A DNA stretch of 64,000 nt from Marinicella algicola (GTDB taxonomy: Bacteria > Pseudomonadota > Gammaproteobacteria > Xanthomonadales > Marinicellaceae). Below, one piece after another: positions 56,456 through 63,876 of the stretch. A program made the position numbers and the translations under genes. The notes under the pieces are model-generated. The model searched no databases and was not told the origin of the DNA. It saw nothing but the letters and a program-made list of their open reading frames with translations. Within the stretch, counting starts at the first letter, position 1. Each line of letters opens with the position of its first letter. Where the stretch lies: assembly GCF_028401385.1 (NCBI RefSeq), contig NZ_JAQOMR010000002.1:1-64000 (forward strand), in the 5' to 3' direction.

Positions 56456-57624
56456 TTGACCACCTTCAGCCCCGCAGCTCCTGAAGCAAGCGGCGCCGAC
56501 TGGAAAGCGGCCCGTGCGGCATTACCGGAAAGATAGGGGTCGGCCTTGATCGGGCCGATGCTGCGATCGAACAGGTGGAAGCGCCCGCCGCGTCCGACTT
56601 CCGCCATATGGCAGGAGAGCGCCGCGTGCTGCGTCGCCGCATCAACCGAGAGCGCCCCGATCGGTGTATCGAACCTGCGCGAGGTCACCACCCGGCGCAC
56701 GATCCTCGGATCGTCCGTGCCGGCTTCGGCAATGGCATGGCCGAGCACCGAAACGGCGGAGTAAACCGAAGCGAAGCACGACGAGATCGCCTTGCGGTGG
56801 CCCTGACGTCCGGCGATACGCGCCTTGAATGCGCGATTTTCAGGGGTATTCAGACTGTCGAAATAGCTCGACGTGGTGATATGTCCGCAAGCGGTGGCGC
56901 CAAGCTCCTCAATATCCGCCTCGGTCATGTTGCACGAGACGATCGGACAGTGCTCCGGCGAGAACCGCTCATCCTCGAGCGCCAGCGCATGAAAGGCGCG
57001 CACAAAGGCATGAAGGCTCTCACCGACCAAGTTTGACAGGATGAAATCCGGACGGCATTCACGGATTTCAGAAATCAGATGGTCACAGCTCGTATGACCA
57101 AGCGGCAGATACCGTTCGCCTGCAAGCCCGCCACCGCCCGCTTCGGCAAGCTCACGGGCGATGCGCGCAACCTCCCAGCCCCAGATGTAGTTGGATCCGA
57201 CAACGAAGGGCCGATTGCCGTAACGCGGCAGGACATAATCGAACAGTGGCAGTAAGTGCTGATTGGGACAGGCGCCGAAATAAAGCGTGCTGTCGCTGGC
57301 CTCGAAGCCTTCATATGGAAAGGCATACCATAGCAGGCCGCCCTGCCTTTCAACCACAGGAATGACTTCCTTGCGGCCGGTCGATGTGATGGTACCAACA
57401 ATATGACGCGCGCCTTCACGCAGCGCAACTTCCGCAAGATGGGCGTAGCGCTGGCCCTGCGGGTCGGCGATCAATGGCGCGAGGCGAATGGGAAGGTTCT
57501 CGTCGGCATTGATCTCCGCAATCGCCGCCAATGCACCGGCCACGGCTTCCCGACCAAGAGGAGCATAGCTGCCCCCGGCTGAAAACAGCAATGTCAGGGG
57601 ATATACCGGGCCTGATCTAGACAA
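56452..57624 (-). CDS. AmiC-like ligand sensor (amide-sensor/branched-chain substrate-binding fold)
   Basis: Cytoplasmic ligand-binding regulator of the AmiC/UrtA type, 390 residues, with no signal peptide. A TTG start at 57624 has GGAG 10 bases upstream. It follows AmiC: YPLTLLFSAGGSYAPLGREA, NLPIRLAPLIADPQGQRYAH, GLLWYAFPYEGFEASDSTLY, VVGSNYIWGWEVARIARELA, CPIVSCNMTEADIEELGATA, FDTPIGALSVDAATQHAALS. In Pseudomonas AmiC holds AmiR inactive until an amide binds. Here the ligand may be a peptide or amino-acid amide, given the operon. It is the first gene after the attenuator. Confidence 0.88.
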   Translation of the reverse strand: MSRSGPVYPLTLLFSAGGSYAPLGREAVAGALAAIAEINADENLPIRLAPLIADPQGQRYAHLAEVALREGARHIVGTITSTGRKEVIPVVERQGGLLWYAFPYEGFEASDSTLYFGACPNQHLLPLFDYVLPRYGNRPFVVGSNYIWGWEVARIARELAEAGGGGLAGERYLPLGHTSCDHLISEIRECRPDFILSNLVGESLHAFVRAFHALALEDERFSPEHCPIVSCNMTEADIEELGATACGHITTSSYFDSLNTPENRAFKARIAGRQGHRKAISSCFASVYSAVSVLGHAIAEAGTDDPRIVRRVVTSRRFDTPIGALSVDAATQHAALSCHMAEVGRGGRFHLFDRSIGPIKADPYLSGNAARAAFQSAPLASGAAGLKVVK

Positions 57625-57645
57625 TTGCGCTCAACTCCAAAGTCA

Positions 57646-57691
57646 TAAAACAAAAAGCCCCGTTACGTCGTTGAAAGACGTCAAACGGGGC
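57646..57691 (-). terminator. Leader terminator (attenuator) of the AmiC/AmiR operon
   Basis: On the transcribed strand GCCCCGTTTGACGTC pairs with GACGTAACGGGGC around a short loop, then comes TTTTTGTTTT. It lies between the promoter at 57730-57758 and the TTG start at 57624, so it ends transcription before the operon unless overcome. An ANTAR antiterminator is encoded as the second gene. Confidence 0.85.
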
Positions 57692-57729
57692 GCGGTTGCC
57701 TGTGGCCAGAGGGCCTATATCTGAAACGA

Positions 57730-57758
57730 AGCCTAGGCGTGGATTAAAATTCAGTCAA
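57730..57758 (-). promoter_or_regulatory. Sigma-70-type promoter of the AmiC/AmiR operon
   Basis: TTGACT (-35) and TAGGCT (-10) separated by exactly 17 bases, followed after about 35 bases by the leader terminator. The -35 is a 5/6 match to TTGACA. Confidence 0.65.
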
Positions 57759-57989
57759 TAGCCAAGTCTGCACATTTGTTAGCCTTTTCGCCATCTTCAT
57801 TGCATTCGCCAAACGCATCAACAGTTCATGATTTGCGACATGCCACTCTGTTCTCTGGTCGGCACATCGCTGGCGGCAAGGCTTTTACCGGGCGACCACA
57901 AGCGTATGGTTTTCGACTTCAATGTTCAGATAGCGGCGGACGGGAGGTGGCAGTTTCGGCGATTCTTCGGTGGTCAGGCCGCATCCTTC
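57759..57989. other. Gap between the AmiC operon promoter and an IS6 relic
   Basis: About 230 bases with no supported gene. The part nearest the relic keeps weak transposase-like residues out of frame (CHLPSAAI). Confidence 0.4.
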
Positions 57990-58480
57990 CAGCAGCCTGC
58001 GCGGTGGCGTCGCACGGGAAGGTGAGAGTTCTCGACGCGATTGTTGAGTCCCTTGTGCGAACGGTACTCGACACCCGGCATGAGCTGTCGCTTTGCGGCG
58101 GAATAAGAGCGCCGCTTGTCTGTCACCATCGCGCGTGGTGTAACGCCCTAGCTCTTCAGCAGTTTGCGCATCAACCGAAGAGCGGCCCGCTTGTTTCTGC
58201 GGCTTTGCAGCAGGGCATCAAGAACATAGCCGTTGGCGTCGACGGCGCGCCACAGCCAGTATTTCTTTCCCTTTATGGACACGACCATCTCATCGAGATG
58301 CCACTTGTCAGCAAAATTGCCGCAGGACCGCCGACGAAGTTGATGGGCGAACTTCAGGCCAAATTTCCTCGCCCATTCTGCGACAGTCTGAAACGACAGG
58401 TCGATCCCAAGCTTAGCAAGCAGGTCTTCAACGTCGCGCCTGCGCGCGATCACGGATGAGATAGCGGATGTTGGAGACTT
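57990..58480 (-). pseudogene. IS6-family transposase relic with a nonsense codon
   Basis: Reads RRDVEDLLAKLGIDLSFQTV, AEWARKFGLKFAHQLRRRS, the first Asp in KWHLDEMVVSIKGKKYWLWR, and AVDANGYVLDALLQSRRNKR up to KLLKS. An in-frame TAG then interrupts, and read-through gives VTPRAMVTDKRRSYSAAKRQ and KGLNNRVENSHLPVRR (second Asp and Glu) before the frame decays. The N-terminus merges into the TcA-like remains upstream. Inactive. Confidence 0.8.
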
Positions 58481-58880
58481 GGGTGAGCTTGGCATGCGGG
58501 CTGAGCCCTGCCTTCGCCAAGCCGGGGAAACTGCTTTGAACACTCTGGATGCGCCGATCATACTGCCCGGGATAAAACAGATCGAACATATCCTCGGTCA
58601 ACTCAAAATTGGTTTCCCCGTCTCCATCAGATCGTCAAGAGCCGACTGGCCACCGGTGGTTGAGGGGATCTCGCTGAGCGCAAAGTGCATTTTGCTGGAG
58701 TCAGCCTCTTTTCACTGACATCCTGCAGACGATGGCTCGTCAACTTCTGGTTGTTGAGGTAGCCCTTGGCGGACTTGAGCATATATTGGAAGTCGAATGG
58801 CAAATCCGGGGTTTCATCTTCTTCGGGCTCCGCACTGACAAGGGTCAGCGCGGCTTTGGCGCGCTTTTGAAGCTGTCTGG
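58440..58880 (-). pseudogene. Remains of a Tc-toxin TcA-like gene (C-terminal TcB-binding region)
   Basis: On the minus strand one frame reads FELTEDMFDLFYPGQYDRRI then QSVQSSFPGLAKAGLSPHAK and LTQVSNIRYLIRDRA. The pattern F-x-x-FD-x-x-(F/Y)PG-x-Y-x-RRI-x-SV is the hallmark of the C-terminal domain of TcA subunits of insecticidal toxin complexes. Another frame (58700-58870) gives DFQYMLKSAKGYLNNQKLTS, possibly from further upstream in the same gene. Stops and shifts between them and the IS6 relic at the 3' side show a dead remnant. Identification from memory of the motif; moderate certainty. Confidence 0.5.
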
Positions 58881-58889
58881 GTCAAATAC

Positions 58890-60176
58890 CTAGGCGTATC
58901 CAAACAGGCGCGGGAAATACATGGTCAGCGCCGGCAGGTAGGTGATCAGCGCCAGGACTATGAGTTCGGCGGCTATGAAGGGCAGGATGGCCCGACTTAT
59001 GCGTGACAGACTGACCTTTGAGACCCCGCAGGCCGCAAACAGCACAAGTCCGAAGGGTGGCGTTGCCAATCCTACGGTCAGATTCATGCAGGTGATCAGG
59101 CCGAAATGGATCGGATCGACGCCGTATTGGTAAGCTATCGGCGCCAGCAGCGGCCCCAGCACGATGATGGCGAAACCCATATCCAGGAACATGCCGATGA
59201 CCAGGTAGATGACATTGACCAGCAGCAGGAAGACCAGCTTGTTCTCCGTCAGCGACACGAAGGCGATGGTCACATGCTCGACGAGATTGAAATAGGTCAC
59301 CAGCCAACTGAAGGTCTTGGCGCATGCCATCAGGAACATGATCATCGCCGTGGCCTTGACGGTATGGGACAGGATCGGGACCAGGTCCGAAAGCTTGAGC
59401 GTGCGGTAATACAGGAAGCCGATCGCCAGGCCATACATGACCGCCACGGCGGACGCCTGCGTCGGGCTGAAGAAGCCACCGAGAATGCCGCCCATGATGA
59501 TCACCGGCAAGAGCAGAGCGGGCGCGCCCCGAAGGAAAGCGAGGAGAAGCTGAACGACGCCGACAAACGGAGCACGCTCGCCATAGCCCTTGCGCACAGC
59601 AACAATATAGGCCGTCACCATCAGCGCCAGCGCCACCAGTATGCCCGGCACCATTCCGCCGAGAAACAGGCCGGCAATCGACACATTCATCACCGAGGCA
59701 TAGATCAGCATCGGAATGCTCGGCGGGATGATCGGGCCGATGACGGAGCTGGCCGCCGTCACGGCGGCACTGTAGTCCTCGCCATAGCCGTTCTTCTTCA
59801 TGGCGGGCACCATGATGCTGCCAACAGCGACCGTGTCGGAGACCGCAGAGCCGGTAATGCCGGCAAAGAACATGCTGGAAACGATATTGGTGTGGGCAAG
59901 GCCACCGCGAATCCAGCCCACCAGCGATGACGACAGCGTCATCAACCGGTCGGTGATCCCGGCCCGGTTCATGATCTCGCCAGCCATGATGAAGAACGGG
60001 ATCGCCAGCAGCAGCATGTTCTCTGTGCTGGTAAACATGCGTTGCGGGATTTGCAGGAAAAGACGCGGATCGCCGATATCGACATAGACGAAGATCGTCA
60101 TCAGCACGAGGCAGAGCGCAATCGGAACCCCAAGCAGAAGCATCGGGATGAAACTGCCAAAAATGATAGCAATCAA
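58890..60176 (-). CDS. TRAP transporter large permease, DctM-like
   Basis: DctM/TRAP large membrane subunit, 428 residues, about 12 hydrophobic segments. IPFFIMAGEIMNRAGITDRL near residue 62, MFFAGITGSAVSDTVAVGSI near 102, SSVIGPIIPPSIPMLIYASV near 145 and MNLTVGLATPPFGLVLFAAC near 365 are the family landmarks. Three bases separate it from the small permease. A 432-residue antisense-frame ORF (58882-60183, same strand, other frame) is a shadow. It drives ion-coupled uptake of an organic acid or similar ligand delivered by the binding protein at 60856. Confidence 0.93.
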   Translation of the reverse strand: MIAIIFGSFIPMLLLGVPIALCLVLMTIFVYVDIGDPRLFLQIPQRMFTSTENMLLLAIPFFIMAGEIMNRAGITDRLMTLSSSLVGWIRGGLAHTNIVSSMFFAGITGSAVSDTVAVGSIMVPAMKKNGYGEDYSAAVTAASSVIGPIIPPSIPMLIYASVMNVSIAGLFLGGMVPGILVALALMVTAYIVAVRKGYGERAPFVGVVQLLLAFLRGAPALLLPVIIMGGILGGFFSPTQASAVAVMYGLAIGFLYYRTLKLSDLVPILSHTVKATAMIMFLMACAKTFSWLVTYFNLVEHVTIAFVSLTENKLVFLLLVNVIYLVIGMFLDMGFAIIVLGPLLAPIAYQYGVDPIHFGLITCMNLTVGLATPPFGLVLFAACGVSKVSLSRISRAILPFIAAELIVLALITYLPALTMYFPRLFGYA

Positions 60177-60179
60177 GGT

Positions 60180-60695
60180 TCAAACTCCGGCGGTTTGGGT
60201 GAGGTCTGCCTGCTTGCGCGGATCGGGAAGCGCGGCGGCAACGCTGAAAAGCCCCAGCAGCGCACCGCCAACCGGAACCGAAAGGTAATAGTAGAAGAGC
60301 GAGATATCGAGGTAGAGCGAGGTCTGGTACTTGCCCACAAAAAGCGCCATCTTCCAGCCGAAATAGACCATGACGAAGACAACGACGAGCGTCAGAACAG
60401 CGTAGCCGACCTTTAGAGCCGCCTGCAGGAACGGACCGACCATGTCGTAGAGGAGTTCAACGCCGATATGTCCACCATGCCGCGCGATCACGCCGGCGCC
60501 GATGAAGATCGCCCAGGCAAAGAGCAGGTTGCTGACCTCTTCCACCCAGACCGGCGAGTTACCGACAAGCTGGTTGATGATGATCTCGTAGGCCGAGATG
60601 AGGAACAGCATGCCGGTCAGAACGATGGCGACGGCCATGCAGACCTTCTCCAGGCCATCAGCGGCAGTCTGATATCCGATAAGAAGCTTTTTCAT
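60180..60695 (-). CDS. TRAP transporter small permease, DctQ-like
   Basis: DctQ small membrane subunit, 171 residues, four predicted helices. VAIVLTGMLFLISAYEIIIN, NSPVWVEEVSNLLFAWAIFI (the conserved VWxEExxR/NxLFxW motif) and ARHGGHIGVELLYDMVGPFL follow the family pattern. It sits between the binding-protein and large-permease genes in the usual dctPQM order. Intact. Confidence 0.92.
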   Translation of the reverse strand: MKKLLIGYQTAADGLEKVCMAVAIVLTGMLFLISAYEIIINQLVGNSPVWVEEVSNLLFAWAIFIGAGVIARHGGHIGVELLYDMVGPFLQAALKVGYAVLTLVVVFVMVYFGWKMALFVGKYQTSLYLDISLFYYYLSVPVGGALLGLFSVAAALPDPRKQADLTQTAGV

Positions 60696-60716
60696 TGAAT
60701 GGATCTCCCTGCCGCC

Positions 60717-60747
60717 AGAGCCGCGCGCGGGTTGCAGCAGCGGCTCT
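60717..60747 (-). other. Intercistronic stem-loop between the TRAP binding-protein and DctQ genes
   Basis: AGAGCCGC / GCGGCTCT, 8 bp with a 15-base loop, followed upstream in the gene order by a second hairpin ATCAGG-TCAC-CCTGAT at 60797-60812. Neither has a T-run. Probably stabilises the binding-protein transcript. Confidence 0.5.
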
Positions 60748-60855
60748 CAGGCCGGCTCCCACAACTGTCCGCGCGGGGACCACGACGCCACTATCAATCA
60801 GGTCACCCTGATCGGTATCGTTGCGGCATCGCCAGTCCTGCTCTTGCCAGCAAAC

Positions 60856-61892
60856 TCAGAGCTGGCTTTCGGCCTCTTTGGTCGCGGCAAAGATGCGGTC
60901 GACCCATTCCTGCCCGTCATCGCCCATCTTGCGCAGAACCATGTCGATATAGGGCTGCTGGGCGAGTTCTCGGAATTCCTTGAGCTCGGCGGCAGTCGGG
61001 TAATAAAATACCGCGCCTTCGGCTTCCATCGCTCCCTGGATCACCAGCGAACTGAGATAGGACTGGGCATTGCCCATGCGCGAGCACAGATCGCCGGCTT
61101 TCAGCATCAGGGTCTGGTTTTCCGGCGACAACGACTGGAAGAACTCCTCATTGATGAGGATCGGATGCAGGTTGTAGCTGTGCCGGGTCATGGTGACGTA
61201 GGGATTCACCTCATAAAGCTTCTTCGAATACATCGAATAGAGCTCGGTATCGTGACCTTCCGCCATTCCGGACTGCAGGGCGGTATAGAGCTCGCTCCAG
61301 CTGATCGTCACCGTATTGGCATCCCAGGCGCGGAACATGGCCAGTAGCCCCGGGTTCTCAGGCACCCGCATCTTCATGCCCTTCATGTCGGCGACGCTGT
61401 GGATCGGTTTTTCGGAATAGATATTGCGGAAACCCGCTCCTTCCGGCCAGGCCAGAACCCTGAGGCCGGTACGCTCAAGGAAGCCCTCGGCCAGCTCGTC
61501 CCCCAAAGGACCTTCCATGACCTGCCAGGCGGTCAGGCTGTCGGGAAAGACATAGGAATCTGCGTGATCGCCATTTCCGGCATGAAGGGAACCATGATCG
61601 ACGTGTAAACACCGGCCATCTGGATCACGCCGGCCTGCGCCGATTCGATCATCGCACGGGCGCCGCCAAGCGAACTGTCGGGATAAACCTCGAGCTCGAT
61701 CTGGCCATCGGAAGATGTACTCAGATAGTCCTTCATCGCTGCAACGCAGGCCGTACGACCGGCGCCCGGCAGGTGCAGATCACCCTCCGAACCATGTCCG
61801 ATCTTGATGACGATCGGTTCGGCGCTCGCCGCACCGGCAAGAGTGCCGACTGCCATCGACAGACCGACAGCGAAAGCTGCAAACTTTTTCAT
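60856..61892 (-). CDS. TRAP transporter solute-binding protein, DctP-like (one frameshift)
   Basis: Periplasmic DctP-family protein of about 345 residues. Signal peptide MKKFAAFAVGLSMAVGTLAG (cleavage near ASA). Mature part IVIKIGHGSEGDLHLPGAGR, SSDGQIELEVYPDSSLGGAR and MIESAQAGVIQMAGVYTSIM. The GGG run at 61543-61545 lacks one base; repaired it reads MSFPDSLTAWQVMEGPLGDE, then MKGMKMRVPENPGLLAMFRA with the conserved ligand-carboxylate Arg, and ALQSGMAEGHDTELYSMYSK. First gene of the operon, 94 bases after a perfect palindromic site. Confidence 0.88.
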
Positions 61893-61985
61893 AAATTCCT
61901 CCCAGCCCCGTTTTCCTCCTCTTGGGAAGCGATCAATCCGGCTCTCCTACCATACGATCCGCTACCCGTGGCTTGGGACAACAAC

Positions 61986-62012
61986 CACTTTTGAAATTCT
62001 ATTTCAAAAGTG
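61986..62012. promoter_or_regulatory. Candidate IclR operator of the TRAP operon
   Basis: CACTTTTGAAAT-TCT-ATTTCAAAAGTG, a perfect 12-bp inverted repeat with a 3-base spacer, between the IclR gene end and the dctP start. GAAA/TTTC symmetric sites of this size are typical of IclR/KdgR-type regulators, and two such genes follow. Confidence 0.75.
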
Positions 62013-62067
62013 CATCAATGTCGACAGGACTTGCCAGCTTAAATAGCGAAAAACACCGTGATTTCTT

Positions 62068-62939
62068 CTATTTCGGCACTTTGCCGACATCACAACCGGC
62101 CAGCATCGGCGCAGAAATTTCCGCGGCGGCCTGCAGCAACATCGGCAGATGCACATTCGTCAGCCGGTCGGCCGGAAGCATACCGGCATTTCCGCCAACG
62201 CTGAGGGTGAAGATATCGCCAGTCACGGGCGCGCGAAGCACAACCCCGACCGCATTGTGGTTGGGAACCCATTCGCCAAACGCATCGGAATATCCGTTGC
62301 GGGCAACGCGCTCGAGCACCGCCTCGAGCAACGGCTTTTCTCGTTTTCAAAGGTCTCGCCATAGCGGGCGGCAAGACTTGCGAAGACCTCCGCCCGCTCC
62401 TCTGCCGACATGGAGGCCAGACAGGCGCGGCCCGGCGCCGTCTCGCAAACGGGAATGCGTGATCCGACATTCAGGTTCAGCGCAACGGCGCTCGGACGGC
62501 GAACCAGTTCCACGAACATCATTTCCGTGCCGTCACGCACCGAAAGCGCCACGCCGCAATCGCCATTTTCGGCAATCCGGTCCATGTGACTACGCACCGC
62601 TTCGATGAAGCCGAACCGGCCGACCGCCGAATAGCCAAGCGTCAGGACCTGGTTGGAGACCGCATATTTTCCATATTCGGGCAGATAGCGCAGATAGCCA
62701 AGCCTGGTGAGCGTGCACAGAAGTCTCGAAACGGTCGTCTTGTGCAAACCGGTCCGCTCGACCACCGCCTGGGTTCCCAGAACATGATCTTCCGCCCGGA
62801 AAACCCGCAGAATTGATATGCCGCGCGCAAGAGAGAGAACGAAGGGGCGCTCGTGACCGGTGGAAAAGTCGCCAGCATCCTGCCTGGGGCGCCCCCGTCG
62901 CTTTCGATGCGGCTCATTCTCCCGGTCCGACTGGTTCAT
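62068..62939 (-). CDS. IclR-family transcriptional regulator (one frameshift)
   Basis: IclR regulator of about 290 residues. A basic N-terminal tail (EPHRKRRGRPRQDAGD) precedes the winged helix LSLARGISILRVFRAEDHVL, ERTGLHKTTVSRLLCTLTRL. Effector domain: DCGVALSVRDGTEMMFVELV, VGSRIPVCETAPGRACLA, and after repair of TTTT at 62336-62339, NGYSDAFGEWVPNHNAVGVV and LTNVHLPMLLQAAAEISAPM. PobR/PcaR-like in layout. Likely controls the TRAP operon just downstream through the palindrome at 61986-62012. Confidence 0.87.
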
Positions 62940-63030
62940 GCCACCTCCCAGGCCACTCTCCCGCCCGCGAGAACAACCGCGGTTGACCGATGTCCCTCAC
63001 CCGGATGAGGCTTGCGAAAACCGGACGCCT

Positions 63031-63876
63031 TCAGAGTACGCCGCGGGCGAGGTGCTCTATCTCGCGGGCCACATCCAGCAGCCGCGGCGCAAGGTCGTGC
63101 TCCAGCCGTTCATTGGTGACGATCGAGCGCAAGCCGCCGACATTGATGCCATAGACCGGATAGCCGTCCGTCCGACGCACCACAGTGCCGGCGGAATTGG
63201 CCTCAACGATCCAGTCGCCATCGCTGAGAGCGAAGCCGTTCTCCTTTGCAAAGGCGATTTGCGCCCGCGCCCTGGCTTCCACGGCCGGCCAGTTATCGCC
63301 GTAATTTCCCGAGACCGCGCTGATCTGCGCTTCCCGCTCCCTTTCCGGCAGCGCAGCAAGGAAGGCTCGGCCCATACCGGTGCAGATCAGCGGAATGCGC
63401 GAGCCGACACCAAGGCGGATCGCCATCGAAGCCTTGGTGCGGCAGGCCTCGATATAGATCATCTCATTGCCATCGGCGGTACCGAGATAGACACTGGCAT
63501 TGGCATATTCGGCAAGCGACTGCATGTAGGGCCGCGCAATATCGCGAATCTCCATCTGCGCCATCACGTCATAACCAAGCGTGAGAACGGCCGGCCCGAG
63601 CGAATAGCGCCCCACCTCCTCATCGTAATTGAGGTAGCCGAGCTCTGTGAGCGTAAACGTCAGCCGCGAGACAGTCGCCTTGGACAGCCCGACACGCGCG
63701 GCGATCTCGGCGTTACCGATCGGCCTGTTGTCAGGGCCAAATGCCTTGAGAACCGCCAGGCCACGCGCAAGGCCGGAATTAATCCTGTAGTCTTTTGTGC
63801 CGCTGGAAGCAGTCGGCGCTTGTCTTCTTCTGACCAAGGCAGTTTCCATCTCGGAGAGGCTCGAAAAACGAGACAT
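63031..63876 (-). CDS. IclR-family transcriptional regulator
   Basis: Second IclR regulator, 281 residues from the ATG at 63876 (MSRFSSLSEMET); an ATG at 63849 is nearly as good, and the reading from 63978 lacks support. Winged helix INSGLARGLAVLKAFGPDNR, AARVGLSKATVSRLTFTLTE; effector domain ASVYLGTADGNEMIYIEACR, LGVGSRIPLICTGMGRAFLA, DWIVEANSAGTVVRRTDGYP. It is paralogous to its neighbour (same length, same motif order) but clearly diverged. Whether both act on the TRAP operon or this one serves a gene beyond the window is open. Confidence 0.88.
   Translation of the reverse strand: MSRFSSLSEMETALVRRRQAPTASSGTKDYRINSGLARGLAVLKAFGPDNRPIGNAEIAARVGLSKATVSRLTFTLTELGYLNYDEEVGRYSLGPAVLTLGYDVMAQMEIRDIARPYMQSLAEYANASVYLGTADGNEMIYIEACRTKASMAIRLGVGSRIPLICTGMGRAFLAALPEREREAQISAVSGNYGDNWPAVEARARAQIAFAKENGFALSDGDWIVEANSAGTVVRRTDGYPVYGINVGGLRSIVTNERLEHDLAPRLLDVAREIEHLARGVL

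Noticed and set aside
56452..57624. Reading the AmiC-like protein as a transporter component (urea/branched-chain amino acid binding protein)
   Set aside because: It has no signal peptide, no permease or ATPase of that family follows, and an ANTAR antiterminator gene overlaps its end, which fits AmiC.
58882..60183. A 433-codon ORF overlapping the TRAP large permease in another frame of the same strand
   Set aside because: Its product is rich in Arg, His and Cys with no family motif, while the overlapping frame encodes a complete DctM protein. It is a high-GC codon-bias shadow.
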